Assembly: GCF_023100945.1 (NCBI RefSeq)
Contig: NZ_CP064689.1
Location: 4,012,001-4,076,000 of the forward strand
DNA: 64,000 nucleotides
Origin: Bradyrhizobium sp. 200
GTDB lineage: Bacteria; Pseudomonadota; Alphaproteobacteria; Rhizobiales; Xanthobacteraceae
Direction of reading: 5' to 3'
Shown: positions 25,048 through 33,501 of the stretch, in pieces
Numbering within the stretch: position 1 is the first letter of the stretch
Layout: every line of letters starts with the position of its first letter
Position numbers and translations under genes: made by a program
The notes under the pieces: model-generated
The model's input: only the letters and a program-made list of their open reading frames with translations
The model's database searches: none
Told to the model about the DNA's origin: nothing

Positions 25048-25091
25048 AAAGGAGCCGTCGCGAGGGACGATCCAGCGGCGGCTCCTTTTTT
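25048..25091 (+). terminator. Intrinsic terminator just upstream of a gene start
   Basis: Stem AAAGGAGCCG (25048-25057) / CGGCTCCTTT (25079-25088), 10 bp, with TTTTTT following. It ends 20 bases before the ATG at 25111, so it either closes a short upstream RNA or conditionally stops the leader of the next gene. Confidence 0.85.
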
Positions 25092-25110
25092 GTTCACTCA
25101 TTTGAGGACA

Positions 25111-25797
25111 ATGCACGTGACCGAGACATCGGAAAAGCAGAGCCAAACCGAACAACCCGAATCCACGACACCCAGCAAGAAATCGAGCCGGAAGTCGGTC
25201 TTGGCGCTGGCGGTGTTCGCTCTTGGAATAAACTCGACTGCAGCCGTCTATACACTGTCGCCTTCCGATTTTGCTCTGCCGAATGTCGGAGATTTTGCCC
25301 TGCCGTCTATCAGCAGTTTGGCCGGACTGCTTCCGCATCAGAAAGCTTCCGATCCAATACCGGATCCGGCTGTCGCCGCATTGAAGGATATACAGTCGGC
25401 CCAGCAGCAACATTTTGCCGCTCTGCGAGAGAATAGCTTCCTGTTGCAGGAAAACGCTGCTCTGCTTCAGCAGGATTCAATTACGCTTGCCTCTCTGAGA
25501 CAGAGCGTCGTGGATGAGCATGCCGACGTGAAGAAAATATCCGCTCAGATAACGGATGAACATGAAGACGTGAAGAAGATGTCTGCTCAGATTTCCACGC
25601 TCATAGTGAAGGTCGACGCGCTGAAAAATGCAATAACCCCGGAAGTAACTTCGTCCATTCCAACAAGGCACGCGCGTAACCGGCTATCCCGAGTAATGCG
25701 CAAAAAGATGGCTCGGCAGCCCAAACCTGTAGGGCCTGTTTCGGTTGGAGGAGCCGCCCTAAGTGTCCCGGCTACCACGCCAACCCCACAAGGCTGA
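25111..25797 (+). CDS. Membrane-anchored coiled-coil protein, hypothetical
   Basis: 228 residues from MHVTETSEKQSQTEQPESTT, with GAGGACA before the ATG. One membrane helix at about 30-48 (SVLALAVFALGINSTAAVY), then a linker and a long heptad-like region (AQQQHFAALRENSFLLQENA; LRQSVVDEHADVKKISAQIT) with a duplicated DEHxDVKK unit. The C-terminus is basic and Pro-rich. No catalytic domain. An intrinsic terminator lies directly before the gene. A longer GTG frame at 25039 would read through it. Function unknown. Confidence 0.65.
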   Translation: MHVTETSEKQSQTEQPESTTPSKKSSRKSVLALAVFALGINSTAAVYTLSPSDFALPNVGDFALPSISSLAGLLPHQKASDPIPDPAVAALKDIQSAQQQHFAALRENSFLLQENAALLQQDSITLASLRQSVVDEHADVKKISAQITDEHEDVKKMSAQISTLIVKVDALKNAITPEVTSSIPTRHARNRLSRVMRKKMARQPKPVGPVSVGGAALSVPATTPTPQG

Positions 25798-25840
25798 AGA
25801 ATAATAGGGCGAGGCGCGGGCTTCGGTCCCGCGCTCTGCG

Positions 25841-25999
25841 CTATTTGAAGATGTGATAGATCCCGTTGAGGCCGAGCAGGCCCACGATGATCAGATAGAT
25901 CGCCACCGCTACGCTCACGATGCGAGGCGCGATCAGCAGAAACACTCCCGCGGCCAGGCTGGCAATCGGCACCAGGGGGTGGGCAGCATCCAGATGCAT
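25841..25999 (-). CDS. DUF3096-like small membrane protein
   Basis: 52 residues: MHLDAAHPLVPIASLAAGVF LLIAPRIVSVAVAIYLIIVG LLGLNGIYHIFK. Two short hydrophobic helices with the P-R-I-V-x-x-A-V-A-I-Y-L-I-I-V-G-L-x-G pattern recognised as DUF3096, widespread in alphaproteobacteria and of unknown function. Stop TAG at 25841-25843. Confidence 0.8.
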   Translation of the reverse strand: MHLDAAHPLVPIASLAAGVFLLIAPRIVSVAVAIYLIIVGLLGLNGIYHIFK

Positions 26000-26195
26000 G
26001 CGGGAGATTGTACCAGATTCGGGTGCTCCCTCCGCCGGCCGGCACAGACTTGGCCTTGGCGCCTCTCAGTTGGCGGCCTCCTTCGTGTGCAGGCGTGATG
26101 CCCGACATCGGTTCCAGAACCTTTACGCCCGAAGGTGCTTGTTGTTCTTGATTGCAACGATGTACCCTTCCGGGAGCAAAGAGGAGGGGCCAACG

Positions 26196-26558
26196 GTGTC
26201 CATAAGATTCCTTGCGCTGTTTTTGGCTGTTGCGGCCGCTTGGGCGCCCGTAACGCCGCTATGGGCTCAGGATAGCAAGCGTCCGATCTATCCCAAAGGT
26301 TTTGAAGTCACTATTGATTGGCAATATTCTTGTCCGGATGGGAAGGGTTGCTCCTTCAATTGCCCAGGATCGGGCGGAGCGAACAACGTCACCAAGCTCA
26401 GCATCTTTTTGGGATCAGTTCCGATCGGGAAGAATGAAAATTCTGCCGGTGTTTTTTATGAGTTCACTAGCACGCAAACTCCGCGCGGTAGCGGGTTCGC
26501 CGTCACAAATGGAATAGGCACTCTTGCCTGCCAAGTGCAGGGCATGACCCTCGACTAG
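26196..26558 (+). CDS. Small secreted hypothetical protein
   Basis: 120 residues from a GTG start just after AGAGGAGGGG, which decides the start. Signal peptide MSIRFLALFLAVAAAWAPVT ending near WAQ. The mature chain has three Cys near SCPDGKGCSFNCPGSGG and a later Cys, so probable disulfides. No known family. A longer frame upstream is out of keeping. Confidence 0.6.
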   Translation: MSIRFLALFLAVAAAWAPVTPLWAQDSKRPIYPKGFEVTIDWQYSCPDGKGCSFNCPGSGGANNVTKLSIFLGSVPIGKNENSAGVFYEFTSTQTPRGSGFAVTNGIGTLACQVQGMTLD

Positions 26559-26748
26559 GCACGCCCCCTTCAACCTTTGGCGTGTCGCGACTTAAGGCTC
26601 GCGGGATCATGACACATCTCCGCCTCTCAGTAGCCACAGCGGAGATTATCAAAATCCTTGGGGGCTGAGAGTGGTCGCTGGGTACTGCGAGTCGTGGTAC
26701 GAGAGGCGGGCTAAGAGTGCGCGCTCACATTGCGAGTATATCGAAGGC

Positions 26749-27099
26749 ATGAAGCGGAGCTTTCTCTTTATTGCAACGGTTAGCCTGATCGCGGGCCTTC
26801 CAATCGGCTGCTGCGCGCAGGAGCGTGCGACGGCTGATACAACCCGGATGAGCAGGGAGGAATGGCAGGCTCATGTCAAAGCTTCCCGTGAACGGCTAGA
26901 CCTGATGCGGCGAGAGCGCAAAAGCATTGTAGCGCCGCCGCCTAGCCAGGATGAGATAGCTGAAGCCGCTTCCAGACAGGTCCTCAACGATACTCTTGTT
27001 CCCGGCGATATTGTATCGACCACGCGCGGGCTATTTCGATTTCGAGGATCACCCGATGATCGAGAGCGAAAACCCGAGGATTTCGAACGGCTCCGCTGA
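26749..27099 (+). CDS. Small exported hypothetical protein
   Basis: 116 residues from MKRSFLFIATVSLIAGLPIG, with a signal peptide or lipobox-like GCCAQ. The mature part is helical and charged (REEWQAHVKASRERLDLMRR ERK) with a short domain ending DIVSTTRGLFRFRGSPDD. Function unknown. Confidence 0.55.
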   Translation: MKRSFLFIATVSLIAGLPIGCCAQERATADTTRMSREEWQAHVKASRERLDLMRRERKSIVAPPPSQDEIAEAASRQVLNDTLVPGDIVSTTRGLFRFRGSPDDRERKPEDFERLR

Positions 27100-27153
27100 G
27101 GTGTTTGAGCGGTCTCCAATACCCCAAGCCGACGGGCGGCCTGAAACGGGAGT

Positions 27154-27507
27154 TTAGACGAGCCGCAATGTTAGTTGCCCACGGTTGCGATCCTCATGCC
27201 GCTCGACGAAATCTTGAATGGAGGATGGCAAATCTCTCAGCTCTAGATCGCAACGCCGGCGCAGTTCGCGAGCCACGTCCTCGGAAACGTCCTCCGACCA
27301 CCGCTCCTCAGTGTTGAAGGCGACGACGCAGATCGGATTATTGTATTGGCCCGAAAGGAGATCCTCAATAACGGTCTCCAGGTCTGTGGCTTCGTAGTCG
27401 GCTTCGCGCCAGGCGCGGCCTAACTTTCCGAAATCTTCCGCTACAAGATAAACGGTTTGATCGTTGTCATTCGGGATTATCGACGGCGTCCAATAAGATT
27501 TACGCAT
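27154..27507 (-). CDS. Small acidic hypothetical protein
   Basis: 117 residues from MRKSYWTPSIIPNDNDQTVY, with GGAG 7 bases upstream. Alternating strands and helices (LVAEDFGKLGRAWREADYEA; ICVVAFNTEERWSEDVSEDV), no signal peptide or membrane part. I associate similar short proteins with Bradyrhizobium but cannot name a family. Confidence 0.6.
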   Translation of the reverse strand: MRKSYWTPSIIPNDNDQTVYLVAEDFGKLGRAWREADYEATDLETVIEDLLSGQYNNPICVVAFNTEERWSEDVSEDVARELRRRCDLELRDLPSSIQDFVERHEDRNRGQLTLRLV

Positions 27508-27966
27508 AACAAACTCCACTCAAAAGAACCGGGATTCAAGTGTGACGCGGCATGTTCGTTCCTGTCGTGTGCAGCCAACGGGCGGTCAGTCCCAGCTCCA
27601 CCGGCCGGCCAGGACCATGAGGGTCCTCGCGTCTGGTGAGGTCAGGCGTGGCGCTATTGAAGCGCGGCAGGGGCGCCATCAGCAACCAGCTACAGATTGC
27701 GACGCGGGGATTGCCACTAGTCCGCCGCGACCCGGGTTCTGCCTCTGCCAGCGCAATCACGCGCTTGGTGGCGCTGGAGAATGGGTAGGCGGAAAAACGG
27801 CTATTCACCCGACCGCGCGACGCGCTTGTATGGGCACCGACCGAGCTGAGCGGGCCGCAGAACACGATGTGGGTCACCCCGTTTCCGTTTTGAAAGTGCC
27901 AATTCTTTCGGCAAGACCACACGTCGTGGAATCGCATAGCCTCCGGCTGGGGTAGTAAAAAACGGG
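27508..27966. other. Intergenic with shared 51-bp sequence
   Basis: Overlapping frames on both strands lack family features. Positions 27722-27772 repeat the 51-bp stretch seen at 21890-21940 (45 of 51). Both copies read (T/K)RVIAxAxAEPGS in one minus-strand frame, so this may be a relic coding fragment or a dispersed element. Confidence 0.4.
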
Positions 27967-28071
27967 ATGGAAACAATGAAGGTCCATGTCCTGGAGCGTG
28001 CCCTGACGGCTGCCTGCATCATCGCTGCCATTACTGTTGTCTGGTGGGGGTTCAAGATTCTAGCTGCGTAG
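27967..28071 (+). CDS. Single-helix membrane peptide, 34 aa (candidate)
   Basis: METMKVHVLERALTAACIIA AITVVWWGFKILAA: one hydrophobic helix after a polar start; M4 is an alternative start. Clean stop TAG. A CRP-like palindrome lies 17 bases downstream. Confidence 0.5.
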   Translation: METMKVHVLERALTAACIIAAITVVWWGFKILAA

Positions 28072-28088
28072 CCCTGGCGAAGCGCGGG

Positions 28089-28108
28089 TTTGTGAACCGA
28101 TTCACAAA
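28089..28108. promoter_or_regulatory. CRP-like palindrome TGTGA-N6-TCACA
   Basis: TTTGTGAACCGATTCACAAA has perfect 8-bp arms with a 4-base centre, matching TGTGA-N6-TCACA. It lies between the 34-residue peptide gene and the 32-residue peptide gene, about 155 bp before the latter. Confidence 0.45.
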
Positions 28109-28261
28109 AGGGTGGCAGAAAAGACTCACCGGCTGCAACGAACACGGAAAAACCAAAATCTTATTGACGCCGATTCAGCGCTGACTCATGTTAGCGAATC
28201 AATTGCACCTAACGAGTCTTGTTTCCGCGTAAGCCTTCCTTAAATTTGGGGTGAAGCGGCA

Positions 28262-28360
28262 ATGTATTACGGCTTCTATCTTTTCGCGCTCGCAATTCTC
28301 GTCATGATCGGCCAGTTGGCGTTTGCGCTGTATCAGGCGGCCAGCTTCGTGGCGTCGTGA
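28262..28360 (+). CDS. Single-helix membrane peptide, 32 aa (candidate)
   Basis: MYYGFYLFALAILVMIGQLA FALYQAASFVAS: entirely hydrophobic single-helix peptide, ATG to TGA. Weak ribosome site (ggtgaagcggc). A short repeat follows. Confidence 0.45.
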   Translation: MYYGFYLFALAILVMIGQLAFALYQAASFVAS

Positions 28361-28370
28361 GCCAACTGCG

Positions 28371-28407
28371 TCATTGGTCTCTCTTGAGCTTCCGCTTCCC
28401 CAATGGG
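28371..28407. repeat. Short dispersed repeat, copy A
   Basis: CTCTTGAGCTTCCGCTTCCC CAATGGG (28381-28407) recurs as a near copy at 29111-29138 (25 of 28). In this copy CATTGG (28372-28377) pairs with CCAATG (28400-28405). Confidence 0.6.
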
Positions 28408-28502
28408 TATTTCGCCACCAGATAATCGCGGCGCTAACCTTTACCGGTTAGGTTAAATCAATCGAGGCATTGATCCACTTTTGCGTCGCGTTATGACGAG
28501 GG

Positions 28503-28745
28503 ATGATTATTGGCGAGAGCAATTACGCTTTAGACGATGACGGAAACCGTATCCTGATTGGATTGACGGTCGAAGAGACGCGGGAGTTTCTAGAACTCAC
28601 CGATTTGCTCGCCAGCATCAGTCCTGGGCAACCGCTCTCGTCCATCGACTGGACGTCGCCCCAGGAAATGCGTTGGTTAGCACTCATGCAAAAGCATACT
28701 CTAGGGCTCGAAAAACATCTAAGCGCCGGTGGGATTAAGCACTGA
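28503..28745 (+). CDS. Small hypothetical protein
   Basis: 80 residues: MIIGESNYALDDDGNRILIG LTVEETREFLELTDLL, ending GLEKHLSAGGIKH. Acidic, mixed helix, no signal peptide. Start ATG has no strong ribosome site. No family recognised. Confidence 0.5.
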   Translation: MIIGESNYALDDDGNRILIGLTVEETREFLELTDLLASISPGQPLSSIDWTSPQEMRWLALMQKHTLGLEKHLSAGGIKH

Positions 28746-29362
28746 TGACACGACGCGGCACCGCAGTGCAGTCCGCCTCAGTGCATATCACCTTTTTGCG
28801 GCTGCTCTGTCATCTCCTCGCGCTCAGGGGCTAGGTTAAGAACGCCTGCCGCAAGCTCGGCTTGGGCTACCCTTTTCGCGCAGCAAGATCACTTCCGACA
28901 TTTTTTGGAAGAGCCGGTCTCGACGAGGAGCGGGGCGCTGGTTATTTCTTGGCCGGGACATGCGCTAGTAATGCCGCTAGCCCCGAAATGTTGCAGCGAG
29001 GCCTCGCCAGACCATGCCTCGGCGGCTATCTCCTCTGCAAAGATTTTAAGGTGATCCTTGTTGCCGACTGCTTGTTCGTGTTGACATACACCCAGACTGT
29101 CATTCGTCCCCTCTCGAGCTTCCGTTTTCCCCAATGGGCCTTTTTAAGATCGGGATTGAACACCCTGATGTGACTGTTCAGCGCCTTCATGACTGCCTGC
29201 GATCGGCAGAGGCATGCGAAATTCCGATAGGGTAATTAAAACGCCCTTCAACGATAGAGATTACGCTCGTCATGCCCAGATCCTATTCTGTGGCCAGAGC
29301 GGCCTCAGTGCTGACCGACCTCGGCACTGGGGCCGTTCAATTCGGTGACGGGGATTGCCCAA
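28746..29362. other. Intergenic, 600 bp, with repeat copy B
   Basis: No well-supported gene; long frames on both strands overlap each other. At 29111-29138 there is the second copy of the CTCTCGAGCTTCCG repeat. The rest shows nothing I can name. Confidence 0.4.
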
Positions 29363-29716
29363 ATGGAGCTGCGCAAATCACGGCGGGTAGTGTTCGAGCG
29401 AGGGTACGACGCTCATATGATGGCTATCGATGGCACCTGGCGCCGGGCTTGCAAGATCGAGGATATCTCGGATACCGGAGCGAAACTCAGCGTAGAGGGT
29501 TCGATCGACGGTCTGCCGTTGAAGGAATTTTTTCTAGTTTTATCGTCTACCGGTTTGGCATTTCGACGCTGTGAGCTTTCCTGGGTGAACGGGGACAATC
29601 TCGGCGTCTTTTTCAAAAGAGCGGGGGAAAAGAAAAGCCGAACAACTGCTTGGCCTTCCGAACGCGAAGAGCTTCACTGGCGCCGTCAATCTGTTGCGCC
29701 ACACCTGCCGTCATAA
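29363..29716 (+). CDS. PilZ-domain protein
   Basis: 117 residues from MELRKSRRVVFERGYDAHMM. The PilZ core is visible: an RR(V) start, then CKIEDISDTGAKLSVEG (the D-x-S-x-x-G motif) and FFLVLSSTGLAFRRCELSWV NGDNLGVFF. PilZ domains bind cyclic di-GMP; the RxxxR part here reads RKSRR. It stands alone in the accessory region, so its effector target is unknown. In-frame GTG at 29345 would add six residues. Confidence 0.8.
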   Translation: MELRKSRRVVFERGYDAHMMAIDGTWRRACKIEDISDTGAKLSVEGSIDGLPLKEFFLVLSSTGLAFRRCELSWVNGDNLGVFFKRAGEKKSRTTAWPSEREELHWRRQSVAPHLPS

Positions 29717-29803
29717 ATCCGTAATTTTACGGCAACGAACCTTTCCCTGGTTCCAGCACTTGGATATCGTGGAAAAGTTCGGGGCAAATCGTAGGCGTGC
29801 GTG

Positions 29804-29974
29804 ATGACGGGTCACACTCAATTGGCAGTAACACCACGCGACCGCTTTCTTGAGGCGGCCGAAAAAGAACTCATCGCCTTCGAACGTCGGGAACGGGAAT
29901 TCCTAAAAAAGGATCGCGAGGAGCGAGCTGCAAAGCTGCAGCTTCCACTCGATAAGATCGTGGCTCATAACTAG
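29804..29974 (+). CDS. Small charged helical protein, 56 aa
   Basis: MTGHTQLAVTPRDRFLEAAE KELIAFERREREFLKKDREE RAAKLQLPLDKIVAHN: a charged amphipathic helix, possibly a coiled coil, no export signal. Clean ATG-to-TAG frame. No ribosome site stands out. Unknown function. Confidence 0.45.
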   Translation: MTGHTQLAVTPRDRFLEAAEKELIAFERREREFLKKDREERAAKLQLPLDKIVAHN

Positions 29975-30100
29975 TCCCGCCAACGACCAACCAACGCCAC
30001 GGTCGCGCCTCAAAACGGTCGGGGTTGAAGTAGTGCATTAACTATTCGTTAACGCTTCAAGTCCACCCTGCTTCGGACAGTCCAACGATTGAGGCGCAAC

Positions 30101-30202
30101 ATGCGTAGCAATTGGATACTGACGCGGACCGAGACAATGCTTTTCATCGCGGGCATAACGTTTATAGCCGGCGGGGCAGTGTGGGCGGCAGGTATTGGCT
30201 GA
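30101..30202 (+). CDS. Single-helix membrane peptide, 33 aa (candidate)
   Basis: MRSNWILTRTETMLFIAGIT FIAGGAVWAAGIG: basic start then a Gly-rich hydrophobic helix. GAGG lies 7 bases before the ATG. One of several such peptides in this region. Confidence 0.5.
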   Translation: MRSNWILTRTETMLFIAGITFIAGGAVWAAGIG

Positions 30203-30311
30203 GATGCCGGATAAACGCACCATATCCCCGCTCCCCCCATAGATTGTGAAGTAGCTCATAACAGTTTGCGCCCTTTCTCACCCAAATGGGGATGTGGAGA
30301 GAGTTCGAGCC

Positions 30312-30425
30312 GTGAACGAGCAACCGGTGAATCGCATCCCCCGATGGCTGACGATTGATCTGGTGGTGATCTTCATATCACTTATGATCATCATGATCGG
30401 GCTCGGGATCGGGATTGCTCCCTGA
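30312..30425 (+). CDS. Single-helix membrane peptide, 37 aa (candidate)
   Basis: GTG start after GGAGAGAG: MNEQPVNRIPRWLTIDLVVI FISLMIIMIGLGIGIAP. A polar lead and one strong helix. The ribosome site makes this the best supported of the tiny peptides. Confidence 0.55.
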   Translation: MNEQPVNRIPRWLTIDLVVIFISLMIIMIGLGIGIAP

Positions 30426-30478
30426 CCCCGCGGCCGGAATGCCGGCATTATGACAGCAGCGTCAACCGGACTGCGAAA

Positions 30479-30554
30479 TGGTGAGCGCGGAGGGACTCGA
30501 ACCCTCGACCCCATGATTAAAAGTCACGTGCTCTACCGCCTGAGCTACGCGCTC
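30479..30554 (-). tRNA. tRNA-Lys (UUU anticodon)
   Basis: 76 nt with encoded CCA. Acceptor stem GAGCGCG/CGCGCTC, D arm TA-GCTC-AGGCGGTA-GAGC, anticodon stem CGTGA/TCATG with loop CTTTTAA (anticodon TTT), T arm GAGGG-TTCGAGT-CCCTC, discriminator A. The 3' end faces the accessory region to the left. Confidence 0.97.
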
Positions 30555-30698
30555 ACTCGCCGCGCTGTGTAGGGGGCGGACCCCTGCGGGTCAATAGTGC
30601 CGGCGCGACAAAAGCGGCACTCGCCCAACTCGAATTTCCTTTGTGTCCGTGACGCTTAGCAAAGCTTGTTGAAGCAGACGGGGCCTCTTGATCCACCG

Positions 30699-33380
30699 TC
30701 AGTTCGCCTCGCGGCGAATTTCTGACGCGACCGGCTGGGACTGGCTGCCGACGGTCGGCAGGCTGACCGGCCGCAGCCCGATCAGTTCCGCTGTCCGCAC
30801 CGCGCTGTTGCGCCAGAAGGCGAAGGAATTGATACGGGAGTTTTCCAGCAGCGCGATCGAGACTGCGGCCAGGAACGGCAGGCTCTGCAGCACCAGCACG
30901 CCGGCGAAGATGTAGATCTCGCGCACCTGCTTGTAGCCGTTCGTAACCACCAGCACGGTTGCGCCAACCAGCAGCAGCACCCCGAGCACGGCCTCCCAGA
31001 ACGCCTGGAACTCAATCGACATCACGGACAGGCCGCCCTTGGAGGTGCGGGCGAACGGCAGATGCTCGGTGATCAGGCCCTGGGCCACCGCGCGCGAGAC
31101 AGTCCATTGCACGCTCATTGCCGCGATCATGGCACCCAGCATCTGGCCGGCCTTGATCTTCACCCGCAGGCGATAGAGCGCGATGAAATGCACCAGCGTG
31201 ACGATGAAGGAGGCGATGATCGGCAGCGTCAGGATCTTGTCGGGGATGGCGATGTCGGCAAACGCCACAATCGGTACCCAGATCAGGTTGAGGATCGCGA
31301 CCACAACGCCCAGGCTTTCGGCCCCCAGCCAGTTCAGCCAGCCCAGCGAGAATTCGCGGCGCTGGTCCGGCGTCAGCCGGCTCGCGCCGGGCATGAAGCG
31401 CCGCCAGTGCTTCTTGACGATCTGGAAGCCGCCATAGGCCCAGCGGTGGCGCTGCTTTTTGAACGCTTCGTAGGTGTCGGGCAGGAGGCCCTCGCCATAG
31501 CGGACGTTGGTGTAATGCGTCAGCCAGCCCTGCTGCTGGATGGTCAGGCCGAGATCGGTATCCTCGCAGATGGTGTCGCTGGACCAGCCGCCGGCCATGT
31601 CCATCGCGGAACGGCGGAGCAGGCACATCGTGCCATGCACGATGATGGCGTTGCGTTCGTTGCGCTGAACCATGCCGATGTCGAAGAACCCGGCGTATTC
31701 GCCGTTCATGATGTAGTGCATCAGCGAGCGGTCGCCGTCGCGATGCTCCTGCGGCGCCTGCACGAGGCCGACGCGTGGGTCGGCGAACACAGGAACCAGA
31801 TCCTTCAGCCAGTCCGGATGCACGACATAATCAGCGTCGATGATGCCGATGATTTCGGCGTCCGCCGCGGTGCGTTCCATGGCGATGCGGAGCGCACCGG
31901 CCTTGAAGCCCTGGACCTTCTCGGCATTGATGAACTTGAAGCGCTCACCGAGCGTGCGGCAGTGGTCCTGGATCGGCCGCCAGAATTCCGGGTCGGGCGT
32001 GTTGTTGATGATGCAGACGCATTCGAAGTTCGGATAATCGAGCCGCGACACCGCATCGAGCGTCTGCTTCAGCATCTCGACCGGCTCGAAATAGGCGGGA
32101 ATGTGGATCGAGACCTTTGGAAAGGCGACGGCGTCGCCGATCGTGGCGGGAGCCATCGCCTCCGCGCTCTTGGCGATCAGGCGGCGCGGACCGCGGCCGA
32201 AGGCGATCGCCGCGATCTCGTCGATGCGCGCCATCGCGATCAGGATCAGCGGAACCAGAAGGATCAGGCCGAGCGTCAACGCAAAGGCCGAGCCGAACAC
32301 GAAATAGTGCCCGGCCCAGTAGGCGAACACGGTAGAAACCCAGGCGCCGACGCCATTGGCCGCGGCTGAAAGCACCAGCGCCTGCATGATGGTCGGCTGC
32401 TCGAGCCGCAGGATCGGCAGCGACATCAGGATGCCGACCAGCAGCGCGATCGCCGCCAGCTTCCAATAGTTCTCGTTCACGATCGGACCGGTCCATGCGA
32501 ATTTCGGTTCGCGGGAAGCATCGAGAATGCCCCAATAGGGTCCGACGCCGCCTTCGAAGAATTTCCAGGGCTGATCGATCGCCTCGACGATGTTGTAGTC
32601 CATGCCGATGGCTTCGGCGCGGGTGACGAAATTGCGCAGCACCGAGGCCTGCTCGAACGGTCCGGGTTCGGCGTTCCGCAAATTATATCCGGCGCTTGGC
32701 CAGCCGAATTCCGCGATCACGATCCGCTTGCCGGGAAACTGGTCGCGCAGCAACTGGAACATCGCCACCGCCTGATCGACGGCCTGCTTGTCGGTGAAGT
32801 TTTCCCAATAGGGCAGCACGTGCGCGGCGATGAAATCGACGGACGACGCAAGCTCCGGATTGTCGCGCCAGATGTTCCAGATCTCGCCGGTCGTCACGGG
32901 GACATTGACGGATTTCTTCACCTGCTTGATCAGATCGATCAGGTCGTCGATCTTCTGCTCGCCGCGGAAAATGGTTTCGTTGCCGACGACGATGCCGTTG
33001 ACGTTGCTGTTGCGCTTGGCGAGGCTGATCGCCGCCTCGATCTCGCGCTTGTTGCGATCCGAATTCTTGTCGATCCAGGCGCCGACGGTGACCTTCAGGC
33101 CGAACTCGGCAGCGATCGGCGGCACCAGTTCGACGCCGCCCGTGGACGAGTAGAGACGGATCGCGCGGGTGATCGTCGACAGCTTCTTCAGGTCGGCGCG
33201 AATCTTTTCGATCTGCGGAATATTGTCGACGTCGGGATGCGCCGATCCCTCGAACGGCGCATAGGAGACGCTTGGCAGAATGCCCCTGAAATCGGGTGCC
33301 GCCTGCTTTTCCTGGAACAGGCCCCACAGCCCGGCGTGAGCCGCGGTCACAAACAGCAGAACGGCAACGATCGCGCGCAT
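30699..33380 (-). CDS. ndvB: Beta-(1,3)(1,6)-glucan synthase, GH17 plus GT2 domains
   Basis: 893 residues, size matching the about 102-kDa NdvB of B. japonicum. An N-terminal membrane helix is followed by a GH17-like domain with acid/base Glu in VVGNE (about 135) and nucleophile Glu224 in AEFGWPSAG. Then two membrane helices and a family 2 glycosyltransferase: FECVCIINNTPDP, DADY in IIGIDADYVVHPDWL-like wording, the CEDTDLG acid and the QRHRW motif near 640. Several C-terminal helices complete a membrane synthase that makes cyclic periplasmic glucans needed for osmotic adaptation and soybean nodulation. A tRNA-Lys lies 145 bases beyond its stop. Same strand as the ndvD-like gene. Confidence 0.88.
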   Translation of the reverse strand: MRAIVAVLLFVTAAHAGLWGLFQEKQAAPDFRGILPSVSYAPFEGSAHPDVDNIPQIEKIRADLKKLSTITRAIRLYSSTGGVELVPPIAAEFGLKVTVGAWIDKNSDRNKREIEAAISLAKRNSNVNGIVVGNETIFRGEQKIDDLIDLIKQVKKSVNVPVTTGEIWNIWRDNPELASSVDFIAAHVLPYWENFTDKQAVDQAVAMFQLLRDQFPGKRIVIAEFGWPSAGYNLRNAEPGPFEQASVLRNFVTRAEAIGMDYNIVEAIDQPWKFFEGGVGPYWGILDASREPKFAWTGPIVNENYWKLAAIALLVGILMSLPILRLEQPTIMQALVLSAAANGVGAWVSTVFAYWAGHYFVFGSAFALTLGLILLVPLILIAMARIDEIAAIAFGRGPRRLIAKSAEAMAPATIGDAVAFPKVSIHIPAYFEPVEMLKQTLDAVSRLDYPNFECVCIINNTPDPEFWRPIQDHCRTLGERFKFINAEKVQGFKAGALRIAMERTAADAEIIGIIDADYVVHPDWLKDLVPVFADPRVGLVQAPQEHRDGDRSLMHYIMNGEYAGFFDIGMVQRNERNAIIVHGTMCLLRRSAMDMAGGWSSDTICEDTDLGLTIQQQGWLTHYTNVRYGEGLLPDTYEAFKKQRHRWAYGGFQIVKKHWRRFMPGASRLTPDQRREFSLGWLNWLGAESLGVVVAILNLIWVPIVAFADIAIPDKILTLPIIASFIVTLVHFIALYRLRVKIKAGQMLGAMIAAMSVQWTVSRAVAQGLITEHLPFARTSKGGLSVMSIEFQAFWEAVLGVLLLVGATVLVVTNGYKQVREIYIFAGVLVLQSLPFLAAVSIALLENSRINSFAFWRNSAVRTAELIGLRPVSLPTVGSQSQPVASEIRREAN

Positions 33381-33501
33381 CGGCGGCTAAACCATACGGG
33401 GCTGCAATTTATAGGAAGCGAACCTGTCCCCTAGGTTCGACCGACATGCCGGCGTCATAGGATAGTCCTGCCCTGCGAATTCACAACTGGTATGACGCCA
33501 T

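Noticed and set aside
25039..25110. GTG start for the coiled-coil gene
   Set aside because: Would translate the intrinsic terminator; a better ribosome site precedes 25111.
28862..29173. 103-residue plus-strand frame
   Set aside because: Overlaps another frame on the other strand, crosses a repeat copy, no motif or ribosome site.
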